A stretch of DNA of 64,000 nt from Tsuneonella flava (GCF_002870965.1 NZ_PHSO01000009.1:1-64000); one strand, 5' to 3'. Shown: positions 53,814 through 63,224, counted from the first letter of the stretch. Numbers and translations: made by a program. The notes: generated by a model not told the origin, from the letters alone.

Positions 53814-54800
53814 ATGAGCGAAAACCTCGACACCAGCAACAAGACTGTCCTGCCCGCACCGGATATCGAAGTCAGCGTTCGCGAGACGTTCGGTATCGAT
53901 GTCGACTGGACGGTTCCCGCCTTCAGCGAAGCCGATCCGCGCGTGCCCGATCTGGACGAAAGCTATGTGTTCGACCCGGATACCACGCTCGCCATTCTGG
54001 CCGGGTTCGCGCACGATCGCCGGGTGATGGTGCAGGGGTATCACGGCACCGGTAAATCGACCCATATCGAACAGGTTGCCGCCCGTCTGAAATGGCCGTG
54101 CGTCCGCATCAACCTCGACGCGCATATCAGCCGGATCGATCTGGTCGGGCGCGATGCCATCGTGCTGCGCGATGGATTGCAGGTCACCGAATTCCGCGAA
54201 GGTCTGCTGCCGTGGGCATTGCAGCACCCCGTCGCGCTGGTGTTCGACGAATACGATGCCGGCCGCCCCGATGTGATGTTCGTGATTCAGCGCGTGCTGG
54301 AACAGCAGGGCAAGCTGACTCTGCTCGATCAGAACCGCGTGATCCGCCCCGATCCCAATTTCCGCCTGTTCGCCACCGCCAACACCGTGGGCCTGGGCGA
54401 TACCAGCGGGCTGTATCACGGGACGCAGGCGATCAACCAGGGCCAGATGGACCGCTGGAACATCGTGGTCGCGCTTAACTATCTGCCCGCCGAAACCGAA
54501 CAGGGCATCGTGGGCGCGAAAAACCCCGACACCGATCCCAAGGTGATCGCGGACATGATCAAGGTGGCCGATCTGACGCGGCAGGGCTTCATCAACGGCG
54601 ATATTTCCACGGTGATGAGCCCGCGTACCGTCATCACATGGGCGCAGAACGCAGCCATTTTCGGCGATGTCGGCTTCGCTTTCCGCCTGTCGTTCCTCAA
54701 CAAATGCGACGAAGCCGAACGGGTGCTGGTGGCCGAATATTACCAGCGCGTGTTCGGGGTGGACTTGCCCGAAAGCGTGGTCGGCTCCAACCACGGGTGA
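53814..54800 (+). CDS. cobS: cobaltochelatase subunit CobS
   Basis: 328 residues from ATG at 53814. An AAA+ ATPase with Walker [14 protein letters not shown] near residue 80, Walker [11 protein letters not shown] and sensor NTVGLGD. With CobN and CobT it inserts Co2+ into hydrogenobyrinic acid a,c-diamide for cobalamin. The N-terminal [12 protein letters not shown] is family-specific. CobT, usually adjacent, is absent; instead a nucleotidyltransferase-like gene follows at 17 bp. cobN is not in the window. Confidence 0.95.
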   Translation: MSENLDTSNKTVLPAPDIEVSVRETFGIDVDWTVPAFSEADPRVPDLDESYVFDPDTTLAILAGFAHDRRVMVQGYHGTGKSTHIEQVAARLKWPCVRINLDAHISRIDLVGRDAIVLRDGLQVTEFREGLLPWALQHPVALVFDEYDAGRPDVMFVIQRVLEQQGKLTLLDQNRVIRPDPNFRLFATANTVGLGDTSGLYHGTQAINQGQMDRWNIVVALNYLPAETEQGIVGAKNPDTDPKVIADMIKVADLTRQGFINGDISTVMSPRTVITWAQNAAIFGDVGFAFRLSFLNKCDEAERVLVAEYYQRVFGVDLPESVVGSNHG

Positions 54801-54817
54801 GAGGCGGGGCGAGCGAG

Positions 54818-55363
54818 ATGTCCCTGCCAACTGAATATATCGCTGCGTTAAGGCCACTGGCCGAGGCATTTTCGGCTTACGAGACAGAAACAGGGCATAC
54901 GCCGGTTTTGGTGGGTGGAGCTGCGGCAGCGATCCATACCAATGGCAATTTCATGTCCGCAGATTTCGATATCGTGGCCGGCAATGACGATGCCTTTGCA
55001 CGGGCAATGCGCGCTGCTGGATTTCTCGATGACGAGAAGGCCATTCACGGTAAAGGTGGATGGTATCACCCCGCTCACCCCCAATTCGGGGTGGAGCAGG
55101 TTTCCGGGCACTTTTTCGACGGGCGCGCGGCCCGGTCGCGGTGTCTGCGGCTAACGGTGAAGAGAAATGCCGCTGTGGTACTGCCGTCTGTCGAAGACAT
55201 GATTGCAGATCGGTTGGGCCAGCATGAGATTGCCGCGGGCGATCCATCCATGCTTCAACAGGCGTTGGCGCTTTTCAGGCTGTCTGATGGTTTAGATCTT
55301 GATTACCTCCATCGGCGTATAACCGAAGAGGGTGGCAATCCGGCCCATCTGGGATTATCTTAA
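54818..55363 (+). CDS. nucleotidyltransferase-fold (AbiEii/MNT-like) protein
   Basis: 181 residues from ATG at 54818, just after GAGCGAG. The motif VLVGGAAAAIHTNGNFMSAD followed by FDIV fits the GG...DxD pattern of minimal nucleotidyltransferases. The rest includes HFFDGRA and SVEDMIADRLGQHE, seen in AbiEii- or UGMP-like proteins. Base composition is lower in GC than the flanking genes, suggesting acquisition. It overlaps no other gene; a 66-residue partner follows within 6 bp. It occupies the position where cobT would be expected. The enzymatic function is not proven. Confidence 0.6.
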   Translation: MSLPTEYIAALRPLAEAFSAYETETGHTPVLVGGAAAAIHTNGNFMSADFDIVAGNDDAFARAMRAAGFLDDEKAIHGKGGWYHPAHPQFGVEQVSGHFFDGRAARSRCLRLTVKRNAAVVLPSVEDMIADRLGQHEIAAGDPSMLQQALALFRLSDGLDLDYLHRRITEEGGNPAHLGLS

Positions 55364-55368
55364 ATGCT

Positions 55369-55569
55369 ATGAAGACGCTCGATCTCAATTGCTATCTCGA
55401 TAGCATTCAGGCGCGGAAGGCTGAGTTGGAGCGCGTGGGCGCGTTTCCTGACGCTGATGTGTGCCGGAATAGTGGTGCGCGTCGTAACGCTGGCAAGCGG
55501 GCGGCGTTGAAGCGGGCGGATACGCGGGCGATAGCTGCGGGTATTGCGCCGGTTTCTGCGAATTACTGA
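55369..55569 (+). CDS. small basic protein following the nucleotidyltransferase-like gene
   Basis: 66 residues, five bases after the previous stop, no strong ribosome binding site. The second half is rich in Arg/Lys/Ala (NSGARRNAGKRAALKRAD). No recognised domain, no membrane segment. Its tight linkage to the nucleotidyltransferase-like gene suggests a two-gene unit, possibly toxin-antitoxin-like, but this is speculative. I do not recognise the family with certainty. Confidence 0.6.
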   Translation: MKTLDLNCYLDSIQARKAELERVGAFPDADVCRNSGARRNAGKRAALKRADTRAIAAGIAPVSANY

Positions 55570-55645
55570 CACGGCCTGCCCGGCTCTCCGGCCACCCCCA
55601 TTCCCATCTAGGCGGCGCTGTGTTGTTCTGTTAACACAGTAGCCC

Positions 55646-57958
55646 ATGTGGCCATTCGATTCATCGAAGAAACGCGATCGGGCCTCTGCGGAGGAGGCGG
55701 GGCATCGCGGGTATTTCGCGGTGCACGATGCCTATGGCGACGGCGGGTACGACGATGACGGGTATGACAACGCCCCCTATCGCAATGCCCGATCCCGCAA
55801 CGACCGATCCCGCGATTCGTACATCGATGACGACCAGTTCGACGACTGGGACCGGCGGCTCGACCGGTCTGGCCCGTTGCCGCAGGAGCATGAGGCGCCT
55901 TCGCACCGCCGGGGCAAGCGGTGGTGGGCGGTGCGGATCGTGGCCGGGATGCTGGCGCTGTTCATGCTGCTGGTCGCATGGCTGGCGGTTACCGCGCCGT
56001 TGTCCAAATCGTTGCAGCCGATTGCTCCGCCGCAACTGACTCTGCTGGCGTCGGACGGAACGCCGATTGCTCGCAACGGGGCCAATATCGATAAGCCGGT
56101 GGAGATTGCGCGGCTGCCCGATTACGTGCCGCAATCATTCGTCGCTATCGAAGACCGGCGGTTTTACGATCACTGGGGCGTCGATCCGCGCGGGATCGCC
56201 CGTGCCGCATGGTCCAACCTGACCAGCGACCGCCGGCAGGGCGGCAGCACGATCACGCAGCAGCTCGCCAAATTCACTTTCCTGACTCCGAAACAGACGC
56301 TGACGCGCAAGGCGCGCGAAATGCTGATCGCGTTCTGGCTGGAGGCGTGGCTGACCAAGGATCAGATCCTCGAACGGTATCTCTCCAACGCCTATTTCGG
56401 GGACAATGCCTATGGCCTGCGCGCGGCGTCGATGCATTATTTCTCGCGCCAGCCGGAGGATCTGACGCGGGCGCAGGCGGCGATGCTGGCCGGGCTGGTG
56501 CAGGCGCCATCGGCCTATGCCCCGACAAAGCATTATGAGCGCGCGGCCAACCGGATGAAGATGGTCGTCGCGGCGCAAGTGGAGGCGGGATATATCACTC
56601 CGGCGCAGGCGGCGGATATGCGCCCGCCGCGGCTGAAGGTGCACAATGCTCCCGATCTGCCCACCGGCACTTATTTCGCGGACTGGGCGCTGCCGCAGGC
56701 CCGCGCGCTGACAGAGAACAGCTATGCCCGGCAAACGCTGACCACGACGCTCGATTCGCGGCTGCAGGCAATTGCCCGGCGGGTGGTGGCCCGCGCGCCG
56801 GTGGGCGGGGCGCAAGTGGCGCTGGTGGCGATGCGCCCCAATGGCGAAGTCGTGGCGATGATCGGCGGCAAGGATTACGCCAGCACGCCGTTCAACCGGG
56901 CGACACAGGCGAAACGGCAACCGGGATCGACGTTCAAACTGTTCGTCTATCTGGCGGCGTTGCGGAGTGGGATGTCGCCGGGTGACCGGATCGCCAACAC
57001 TCCGATCACCGAAGGCAGCTATCGCCCGCAGAACGCCAGCGGGAAGTATTCGCCCACGATCACGCTGGAAGATGCCTTCGCCCATTCCAGCAATGTCGCG
57101 GCGGTGCGCCTGTTCAAGCTCGTCGGCAGCGACAAAGTGATCGAAACCGCGCGCGAACTGGGGATGACAGGCCCGATGCCCGAAGGCGATCCCAGTCTGG
57201 CGCTGGGCACGGCATCGACCAATCTGCTGCAACTCACCGCTGCCTATGCCGGGGTGGCGCAGAATGAATTTCCCGTGGTGCCCCATGCCTTTGCCACGCC
57301 CGACGAAGGGTGGCTGGCGCGGGCATGGCGGTGGAGCAAGAGCCACAGCCTCTCCGCATCGACGCACAAGCAAATGGAACAATTGCTGCGCGCGGCGATC
57401 AATCGCGGCACCGGGCGCGCGGCGACTCTGGCAATCCCCAATTACGGCAAGACCGGCACGACGCAGGATAACCGCGATGCGCTGTTCGTCGGCTATGCCG
57501 GGGATCTGGTGGTCGGCGTGTGGATCGGCAACGACGACAACAGCCCGCTGAAGGGGATTCACGGCGGCGGCATCCCGGCGCGCATCTGGCGCGATTTCAT
57601 GGTGCAGGCGCTGCGCGGCGTCGCGCCGAAACCGGCCCCGCAACCGACCGCCAGCGCCGATCCGGGCGGGCCGGTGGAACCGATGGACATCCCCGACTTG
57701 CGCGACCTGCCGGTGGGCGATGGCAACACCCGGCTCAATGTGGAAGACGGCAGCGCGACTGTCTCTACGCAAGTGGGCGGAGTGCCGGTGGACGTGCGGC
57801 TCAACCGCGACGGGCTGCAAGTGACGCCGGGGCAGGGCACCGCAACGCCCTCTCCCGCGCCGCCTGCGCCTGCGGAGCCTGTCGGGAATCAGGCGGCGGC
57901 TGGCAGGTTCGGGGGCGTGGCGTTGTATCTGCCAATGTCGCCCACCGCGCTCCGCTGA
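55646..57958 (+). CDS. class A penicillin-binding protein (PBP1-type)
   Basis: 770 residues. An acidic and charged N-terminal cytoplasmic tail (~90 residues) precedes one transmembrane helix (~93-117). The GT51 glycosyltransferase has EDRRFYDHWGVDPRGIARA, GGSTITQQLAKFTFL and KAREMLIAFWLE. The transpeptidase has STFK (PGSTFKLFVY), SSN (HSSNVAAVRL) and KTGTT. It builds and crosslinks peptidoglycan in the periplasm. The C-terminus (~100 residues) is Pro/Ala-rich. It is a single gene; repeats follow downstream. Confidence 0.95.
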   Translation: MWPFDSSKKRDRASAEEAGHRGYFAVHDAYGDGGYDDDGYDNAPYRNARSRNDRSRDSYIDDDQFDDWDRRLDRSGPLPQEHEAPSHRRGKRWWAVRIVAGMLALFMLLVAWLAVTAPLSKSLQPIAPPQLTLLASDGTPIARNGANIDKPVEIARLPDYVPQSFVAIEDRRFYDHWGVDPRGIARAAWSNLTSDRRQGGSTITQQLAKFTFLTPKQTLTRKAREMLIAFWLEAWLTKDQILERYLSNAYFGDNAYGLRAASMHYFSRQPEDLTRAQAAMLAGLVQAPSAYAPTKHYERAANRMKMVVAAQVEAGYITPAQAADMRPPRLKVHNAPDLPTGTYFADWALPQARALTENSYARQTLTTTLDSRLQAIARRVVARAPVGGAQVALVAMRPNGEVVAMIGGKDYASTPFNRATQAKRQPGSTFKLFVYLAALRSGMSPGDRIANTPITEGSYRPQNASGKYSPTITLEDAFAHSSNVAAVRLFKLVGSDKVIETARELGMTGPMPEGDPSLALGTASTNLLQLTAAYAGVAQNEFPVVPHAFATPDEGWLARAWRWSKSHSLSASTHKQMEQLLRAAINRGTGRAATLAIPNYGKTGTTQDNRDALFVGYAGDLVVGVWIGNDDNSPLKGIHGGGIPARIWRDFMVQALRGVAPKPAPQPTASADPGGPVEPMDIPDLRDLPVGDGNTRLNVEDGSATVSTQVGGVPVDVRLNRDGLQVTPGQGTATPSPAPPAPAEPVGNQAAAGRFGGVALYLPMSPTALR

Positions 57959-57990
57959 TACGCGCTGTTCTGGCCACTACCTGAACGTCA

Positions 57991-58068
57991 CCCCGGCCCC
58001 CGAGCCGGGGTCCAGCTTCTTGAAGCACCGCGCCGGAAGAACAGCGGGGCCCCGGATCAGGTCCGGGG
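57991..58068. repeat. Family A composite palindromic element, copy 2
   Basis: Hairpin CCCCGGC/GCCGGGG (57991-57997 and 58004-58010), TCCAGCTTCTTG, a linker containing GGAAGAACAGCGGGG, then CCCCGGA/TCCGGGG (58050-58056 and 58062-58068). Architecture matches copy 1 at 34855-34930. Confidence 0.75.
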
Positions 58069-58290
58069 CGACGGAGAGAGGGGTGCGGGGGTATCCTTCT
58101 CCGCCACTCGTCATTGCGAGGAGCGCAGTGACGCGGCAATCGATGGCGTGCGCCACAACTCCCGCGATGGGCGGAGGGGCGGGTGACAGCTTGGTTCACA
58201 CGAAGGCACGAAGACACGGAGAGGGTTTGGTTCGGGGGAAGGGCCCGCACTGCCGATGGCGGGCCAATACTATCGCGCGTATCCCCACCC

Positions 58291-58415
58291 CTCGCCATTG
58301 CGAGGAGCCGCAGGCGACGTGGCAATCCATCGACCACACCTCGCCCCCACCACGACCGCCGCGATGGGTGGGGCCGTCGCTTCATGGATTGCTTCGCTGC
58401 GTTCGCAATGACGAG
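58291..58415. repeat. Family B inverted repeat, copy 2
   Basis: Left arm starts CTCGCCATTGCGAGGAGCCG and reaches AATCCATCGA near 58333; right arm runs TTCATGGATTGCTTCGC (58381) to AATGACGAGCG (58415). A further left half (CTCGTCATTGCGAGGAGCGC) lies at 58107-58145. Sequence agrees closely with copy 1 at 34969-35090. Confidence 0.8.
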
Positions 58416-58502
58416 CGGGTGGGGGTGTGCCGGGGTGACCTGGTGCGTTGAGGCGATGTCGGGCGCTGCAATGCTGCGTCGCGTCCAGCAAAAAGCCGTC
58501 CG

Positions 58503-58898
58503 CTATTCCTCGTCCACGATCAGCACGTTCATTGTCGCCATCGCGATCAGTTTGTCCGTATCGCTTTGCCAGGCTTCGACCACCAGATTGGCGTTGCGGC
58601 GGCCGAGGCGGACGATGCGGGCGCGGGCATTGCTGGTCTGCGGCAGACCGGCGGAGAGGTATTCGACGGTGATGTTGATAGGTTTCAGCGCGGCATCGCG
58701 GCCCAGTTCGCGCAGCCGACTATGCAGAGCGGCGTATCCGGCAGTTTCCAGCAGGCCCGCAGTGGCGCCCCCGTGATAGGCGCCGGGCCGCCCCTCTACG
58801 TCGGCGGAAAAATCGATCTGCAACAGTGGCGCGCCGTCACGTTCGCCCACCACGCGAATGCCCAGCGAGCGGGCATATGCCGTCAGGAGTTCTTCCAT
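58503..58898 (-). CDS. PaaI-type hotdog thioesterase (second of pair)
   Basis: 131 residues, a single hotdog fold. Motifs: AYHGGATAGLLETAGYAAL (active-site helix), KPINITVEYLSAG and NANLVVEAWQSD. Overlaps the preceding thioesterase gene by 16 nt, so the two are cotranslated. Probably hydrolyses aryl- or acyl-CoA. Two similar genes in tandem may form a heteromer or act on different chain types. Confidence 0.85.
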   Translation of the reverse strand: MEELLTAYARSLGIRVVGERDGAPLLQIDFSADVEGRPGAYHGGATAGLLETAGYAALHSRLRELGRDAALKPINITVEYLSAGLPQTSNARARIVRLGRRNANLVVEAWQSDTDKLIAMATMNVLIVDEE

Positions 58899-59347
58899 CG
58901 CACGTCCCCCTTCGTCGGTCGGATGACCATGAACACCCCGGCGACGTGTGCGATGGGATCGTCGATATCGCCATCGTGCGCGATGCCGTTCACGAACATG
59001 GCCGAGCGGGTGCGGCGGTAACAGCGCATGCGCCCGAAGACAGAGGCATGTTCGCGCGCGGGCCGGTTATAATCGACCCGCAGGTCGAGCGTGGCGATCT
59101 GCACGAATGTGCCCGCTGCGGTCCAGATGGCCATACCCGATGCCATGTCGACCAGGCTGATGATCGGGCCGGATGCGAGCACCGGGCGGCGTTCGTCACC
59201 CAGCAGATCGGCGCGCCAGGGCAGCTCCAGTTCCACCCAGTCTTCGCCGTGATCGCTGTATCGCAGGCCCAGCCATCCGGTGTGGCTGCGCTGAAAAGCC
59301 GCAGATGCCATGACCTGCGGATCGAATTTGTCGGGATATCGGTCCAT
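58883..59347 (-). CDS. PaaI-type hotdog thioesterase (first of pair)
   Basis: 154 residues from ATG at 59347; the longer upstream frame has no family similarity. Motifs: PIISLVDMASGMAIWTAAGT (active-site helix), ATLDLRVDYNRPA and AHVAGVFMVIRP. It is first in a two-gene operon with another PaaI-like thioesterase. Function is presumed hydrolysis of CoA thioesters; the substrate is unknown. Confidence 0.85.
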   Translation of the reverse strand: MDRYPDKFDPQVMASAAFQRSHTGWLGLRYSDHGEDWVELELPWRADLLGDERRPVLASGPIISLVDMASGMAIWTAAGTFVQIATLDLRVDYNRPAREHASVFGRMRCYRRTRSAMFVNGIAHDGDIDDPIAHVAGVFMVIRPTKGDVRWKNS

Positions 59348-59494
59348 TGCGAATCGGGGTGCCGCGATGGGGGAGGGATGACAAGGCCTTATTGCCGTGC
59401 GCGACCGGGTTCGCCGCTGTATCGGCGCACCGGGCGTATCGCTATGGCGCATCGCCCTGCGGCGAATTGCCCCGCAATGCATTTGCGGCGGACA

Positions 59495-59522
59495 ATAAAA
59501 AACGGGGCCCGAAAGCCCCGTT
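59495..59522 (-). terminator. intrinsic terminator of the small exported-protein gene
   Basis: AAACGGGGC (59499-59507) pairs with GCCCCGTTT (59514-59522) over a 6-nt loop; on the minus strand TTTTT follows. It begins 27 nt after the stop at 59549. Confidence 0.92.
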
Positions 59523-59548
59523 TCTCGCTTCATAAGAGAAGTCAGCGA

Positions 59549-59770
59549 CTACGGGCTGACCGGAGTGTCGTCACCACCGTCGACGGCGATAACGATGCCT
59601 GCGATGATCGCAGCAACAGCGAGAACTGCGAGAACGAGCGAGCCGCCCGACAGTTCGCTGGCATCCTTCGACGGGGCCGAAGTGCGATCGGCAGTAGCAG
59701 CCTGAGCGGCCACAGGTGCGGTAACGAGGGTCGCTGCTGCTGCTGCTGCGGCGAGGTTACGGAACTTCAT
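59549..59770 (-). CDS. small exported/membrane protein, 73 residues
   Basis: The ATG at 59770 has an AAGGAGA ribosome binding site 8 nt upstream. A signal peptide (KFRNLAAAAAAATLVTAPVAA) is cleaved near AQAA, and a hydrophobic helix (LVLAVLAVAAIIAGIVIAV) precedes a short acidic tail with GGDDTPVSP. A strong terminator follows, so it is a monocistronic, probably well-expressed gene. No family function known. It might be an envelope stress or assembly protein; that is a guess. Confidence 0.85.
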   Translation of the reverse strand: MKFRNLAAAAAAATLVTAPVAAQAATADRTSAPSKDASELSGGSLVLAVLAVAAIIAGIVIAVDGGDDTPVSP

Positions 59771-60148
59771 TCTGCAATCTCCTTAGATGAAGCGATTCAA
59801 AATCTGGTCGGATGGTTCCCTATGCCAATCACTATACACAGGCAACCTTGAATTCCGGGCTATCAATTCATTTTAACGATAATTTACGCCTCGGAAAACC
59901 ATAATAATTCAGCTCATTCCTCTCAGGCACTTCGGCATTTTGCTATGCTTTCCCGTAAGTGTGGCAGGAATGCCATAGCGCGCCAGAAATTCTTCGGAAG
60001 GCCCCATTTAACCGTTCAAACATCGATCGCACGGGTCGGTTCCCGATATCGGGCGCTTTCCCTTACAAAATCACCAACTGTGGCGATTATGACAGGTGAG
60101 TAACCCGCTATAGTTACATTTTGGTAAACGTCGCGTGACGTAAAGCCT
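59771..60148. other. long leader upstream of the small exported-protein gene
   Basis: 378 bp between the amidohydrolase stop (60149) and the small gene. It is less GC-rich than the surroundings, with runs such as TTTTAACGATAATTTACG near 59872. No gene, tRNA or clear palindrome found. It likely holds a promoter and an untranslated leader for the small gene. Confidence 0.5.
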
Positions 60149-61813
60149 CTATTTCGCGGAATAGACCCGTTCGCCGCCCACCCATGTTTCCTGCACTCTG
60201 GTCGCGCGGATATCGGCCGGGCTGGCCATCAGCGGATCGCGATCCACCATCACGAAATCGGCCCATTCGCCGGGCTTCAGTTCGCCAAAGCGCCCTTCGG
60301 CAAATCCCGCCCATGCGCCGCCCGATGTATAGGCCGCCAGCGCGGCCTCCCGCGTAATCGCCTCCTGCGGCATCCATCCGCCGAACGGCTGCCCGTCGGG
60401 GCCGGTGCGGCTGATCGCGGCGGCGATTCCGGCGAATGCGTCGGGCGCTTCCACCGGGGCATCCGAACCGAATGCCAGATGGCCCCCGGCCGCGGCGATC
60501 GAGCGCCAGGCATAGGCGCCCGCCAGCCGATCCGGCCCCAGCCGCGCCTCTGCCATGATCCGGTCCGATGTCTGATGGGTCGGCTGCATCGATGCGACGA
60601 TGCCGTATTTGCCGAACCGCGCGATATCCGCCGGGCTTACGATCTGCGCGTGTTCGATCCGCCAGCGGCGGTCGCCCTTGTAGGTGTCCGACAGCTCGGC
60701 AATCGCGTCGAGGACTTCGGCATTGGCGGCATCCCCGATGGAATGGACCGCCACCTGAAATTTATCGAGCGCGGCGCGGCTCATCATATTGCGGAGCTGT
60801 GCCCCGGTCATCAGCGGCAGGCCGGTATTGCCCGCGTCGTCGGCATAAGGCTGCTTCAGCCATGCCCCGCGCGAACCCAGCGCCCCGTCGAGAAACAGCT
60901 TCACCCCGTTGAGGCGCAGTTTGTCCTTATACAGCCACGGGGTCGGGCCGGGGCCGCCGATCAGCGCCATCGCATCGATGCCAGAGGCATAGGACATGAT
61001 CCGCATCCGCAGCCAGCCGAGGTCGCCCGCACGGCGAAAGCTCTGCCAGTCTTCGATTTTGGTGCCCATGTCGGCGGCAGCGGTCACCCCTTTCGACAGC
61101 AGCAGTTCCTGCGCCTTCGCCAATGCCAGATCGCGATCTTCCGGGCGGGGTGCGGGCACGGTTGTGTCGAACAGCGCAGTGGCCCGATCCACGAAAACCC
61201 CGGCGGGCGCCTTGCCACCGGCGATCCGTTCGATCCGCCCGCCAGCGGGGTTGGCGGTTTTGGCGGTGATCCCGGCGGCCGCCATCGCGGCGCTGTTGGC
61301 CCACACGGCATGGCCATCGACCCGTTCGAGCAGTACCGGCCGGTCGGGCACGGCAGCGTCGAGTTCGGCGGCGGTGGGGAACCGGCCAAGCCCCCAGCTC
61401 ACCTGATTCCACCCGCCGCCGACGATCCAGCGCCGGTCAGGGTGTTTGGCGGCATAGGCGCGGATTTTCTCCTGCGCTTCGGCCAGCGACTGCGTATCGC
61501 TGAGGTCGAGCGTAAGCTGGGCAAAGCCGAGTCCCATCATGTGCAGATGCGAATCGATCAGGCCGGGTATGACGTAGGCCCCCTTGCCATCGACTGCGAA
61601 ATCGGTCTGTTTGGGGCGCTTGTCTTTCCGATCGAGCAATTGCTTCACGCGCCCGTCATCGTCGATCCACATTGCCGTGAAACGGGTGACTTTCCCTTCG
61701 CGATCGACTGAAATTCCCTGAATATTGTCGATCAGCGTATCGGCCTGAGCGACCGGGGCGAGAGTGGCCGCAAGCGCGGCAACGGCAGTTGCAAAAGAAC
61801 GAACGATAGTCAT
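60149..61813 (-). CDS. YtcJ-like amidohydrolase, exported
   Basis: 554 residues from ATG at 61813, giving a signal peptide (TIVRSFATAVAALAATLAPV) cleaved near QADT. The amidohydrolase motif IDSHLHMMGLG is followed by RWRIEHAQIV and GSDAPVEAPDAFAG, as in YtcJ/exoenzyme-regulatory-like hydrolases. It should hydrolyse an unknown amide or imide in the periplasm with metal ions. It diverges from ilvA by 89 bp. Confidence 0.9.
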   Translation of the reverse strand: MTIVRSFATAVAALAATLAPVAQADTLIDNIQGISVDREGKVTRFTAMWIDDDGRVKQLLDRKDKRPKQTDFAVDGKGAYVIPGLIDSHLHMMGLGFAQLTLDLSDTQSLAEAQEKIRAYAAKHPDRRWIVGGGWNQVSWGLGRFPTAAELDAAVPDRPVLLERVDGHAVWANSAAMAAAGITAKTANPAGGRIERIAGGKAPAGVFVDRATALFDTTVPAPRPEDRDLALAKAQELLLSKGVTAAADMGTKIEDWQSFRRAGDLGWLRMRIMSYASGIDAMALIGGPGPTPWLYKDKLRLNGVKLFLDGALGSRGAWLKQPYADDAGNTGLPLMTGAQLRNMMSRAALDKFQVAVHSIGDAANAEVLDAIAELSDTYKGDRRWRIEHAQIVSPADIARFGKYGIVASMQPTHQTSDRIMAEARLGPDRLAGAYAWRSIAAAGGHLAFGSDAPVEAPDAFAGIAAAISRTGPDGQPFGGWMPQEAITREAALAAYTSGGAWAGFAEGRFGELKPGEWADFVMVDRDPLMASPADIRATRVQETWVGGERVYSAK

Positions 61814-61902
61814 GGCCACTCCAATAGCGCGTTTTTCGCACATGCAAATGCAAACAAGCCGTGTTCCCCCCGCGCGCGTTATGCCCTAGGGCGCGCGCCA
61901 TC

Positions 61903-63153
61903 ATGAACGAAAGCAACACCGCAATCGCCCCGGCAGACGATCTGCCTCTGACCATCGACGATGTACGCGAAGCTGCGGAACGAATTAGCGGCGCTGTCGT
62001 GCGGACCCCGATGATGCATTCGATTACTCTGTCGGAAATTTGCGGCGCGGAAATCTGGCTCAAGTTCGAAAACCTGCAATTTACAGCCGCATATAAGGAA
62101 CGCGGCGCACTCAACGCTTTGCTGCAACTGACCGATGAACAGCGCGCCAAGGGCGTGATCGCGGCATCGGCAGGCAACCATTCGCAAGGGCTCAGCTATC
62201 ACGGGCGCCGACTGGGCGTGCCGGTGACGATCGTCATGCCGCGCACTACGCCCACGGTGAAAGTGATGCAGACCGAAAGCGTGGGCGGCAAAGTCGTGCA
62301 GGAAGGGGAAACCTTCGACGAAGCCTATGCCCATGCCCGCAAGCTGGAGCAGGAACTGGGCCTGACATTCGTGCACCCGTTCGACGATCCGAAAGTCGCT
62401 GCGGGGCAGGGCACTGTCGCGCTGGAAATGCTGGAGGATCGCCCCGATCTCGATTGTCTGGTGGTGCCCATCGGCGGCGGCGGGCTGATTTCGGGCATGT
62501 CCACAGTGGCCAAGGCGACCAATCCGAACATCGAAGTGGTCGGGGTGCAGGCCGCGCTGTTCCCGTCGATGTTTGCGAAGATCAACGGGCGCGAGATGGA
62601 TTGCGGCGGCGATACGCTGGCCGAAGGGATCGCGGTGAAGGAGCCGGGCGAATTCACCTCGCAAGTGATCGCGAAGCGGGTGGACGAAATCCTGCTGGTG
62701 GAAGAAGGCACGCTCGAACGTGCGGTCAGTCTGCTGTTGCAGATCGAAAAGACCGTGGTGGAAGGGGCGGGCGCTGCCGGTCTGGCCGCGGTGCTGTCGC
62801 ATCCTGAGCGCTTTGCCGGTCGCAAGATCGGGCTGGTGCTGTGTGGCGGCAATATCGACACCCGGCTGCTCGCCAATGTTCTGCTGCGCGATCTGGCGCG
62901 GTCGGGCCGTCTCGCGCGGTTGCGGATCACATTGCAGGATCGCCCCGGTGCGCTGTTCAAGGTGATGCGCGAATTCGATGCCCACAACGTGAATATCATC
63001 GAAATCTATCACCAGCGCATCTTCACCACGCTGCCTGCCAAGGGGCTGATTACCGACATCGAGTGCGAGGCGCGCGATGGCGAACAGATCAGCGAACTGA
63101 TCGCTAATCTGCGGGCGAAGGGGTATTCGGTCAGCCCGGTGGAGCTGAACTGA
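61903..63153 (+). CDS. ilvA: threonine ammonia-lyase with C-terminal ACT domain
   Basis: 416 residues from ATG at 61903. It deaminates threonine to 2-oxobutyrate, first step to isoleucine. The PLP Lys is in TAAYKERGALNAL, the phosphate loop in SAGNHSQG and GGGGLISG. A single ACT-like domain (LQDRPGALFKVMREFDAHNV) follows, fewer than the two of biosynthetic IlvA in enterics. A strong stem-loop follows the stop. Confidence 0.95.
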   Translation: MNESNTAIAPADDLPLTIDDVREAAERISGAVVRTPMMHSITLSEICGAEIWLKFENLQFTAAYKERGALNALLQLTDEQRAKGVIAASAGNHSQGLSYHGRRLGVPVTIVMPRTTPTVKVMQTESVGGKVVQEGETFDEAYAHARKLEQELGLTFVHPFDDPKVAAGQGTVALEMLEDRPDLDCLVVPIGGGGLISGMSTVAKATNPNIEVVGVQAALFPSMFAKINGREMDCGGDTLAEGIAVKEPGEFTSQVIAKRVDEILLVEEGTLERAVSLLLQIEKTVVEGAGAAGLAAVLSHPERFAGRKIGLVLCGGNIDTRLLANVLLRDLARSGRLARLRITLQDRPGALFKVMREFDAHNVNIIEIYHQRIFTTLPAKGLITDIECEARDGEQISELIANLRAKGYSVSPVELN

Positions 63154-63194
63154 ACTGACCGGATTCGATCCGCCGAACGATCTGCAGAAACAGA

Positions 63195-63224
63195 GAATCG
63201 CCGGGCCCTCTCGCCCGGCGATTC
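63195..63224 (+). terminator. 12-bp stem-loop after ilvA
   Basis: GAATCGCCGGGC (63195-63206) pairs with GCCCGGCGATTC (63213-63224) over a CCTCTC loop; a TTTTT run appears near 63242. It is the likely end of the ilvA transcript. Confidence 0.65.

Larger units (their letters stand above)
57959..58502. other. repeat-rich spacer after the PBP gene
   Basis: 544 bp with no credible gene. It contains Family A (57991-58068), a Family B half (58107-58145) and Family B inverted repeat (58291-58415). Frames across it are GC-biased shadows. Confidence 0.65.

Noticed and set aside
56135-57820. 561-codon minus-strand frame
   Set aside because: Antisense to the PBP gene; no domains, strongly biased composition.
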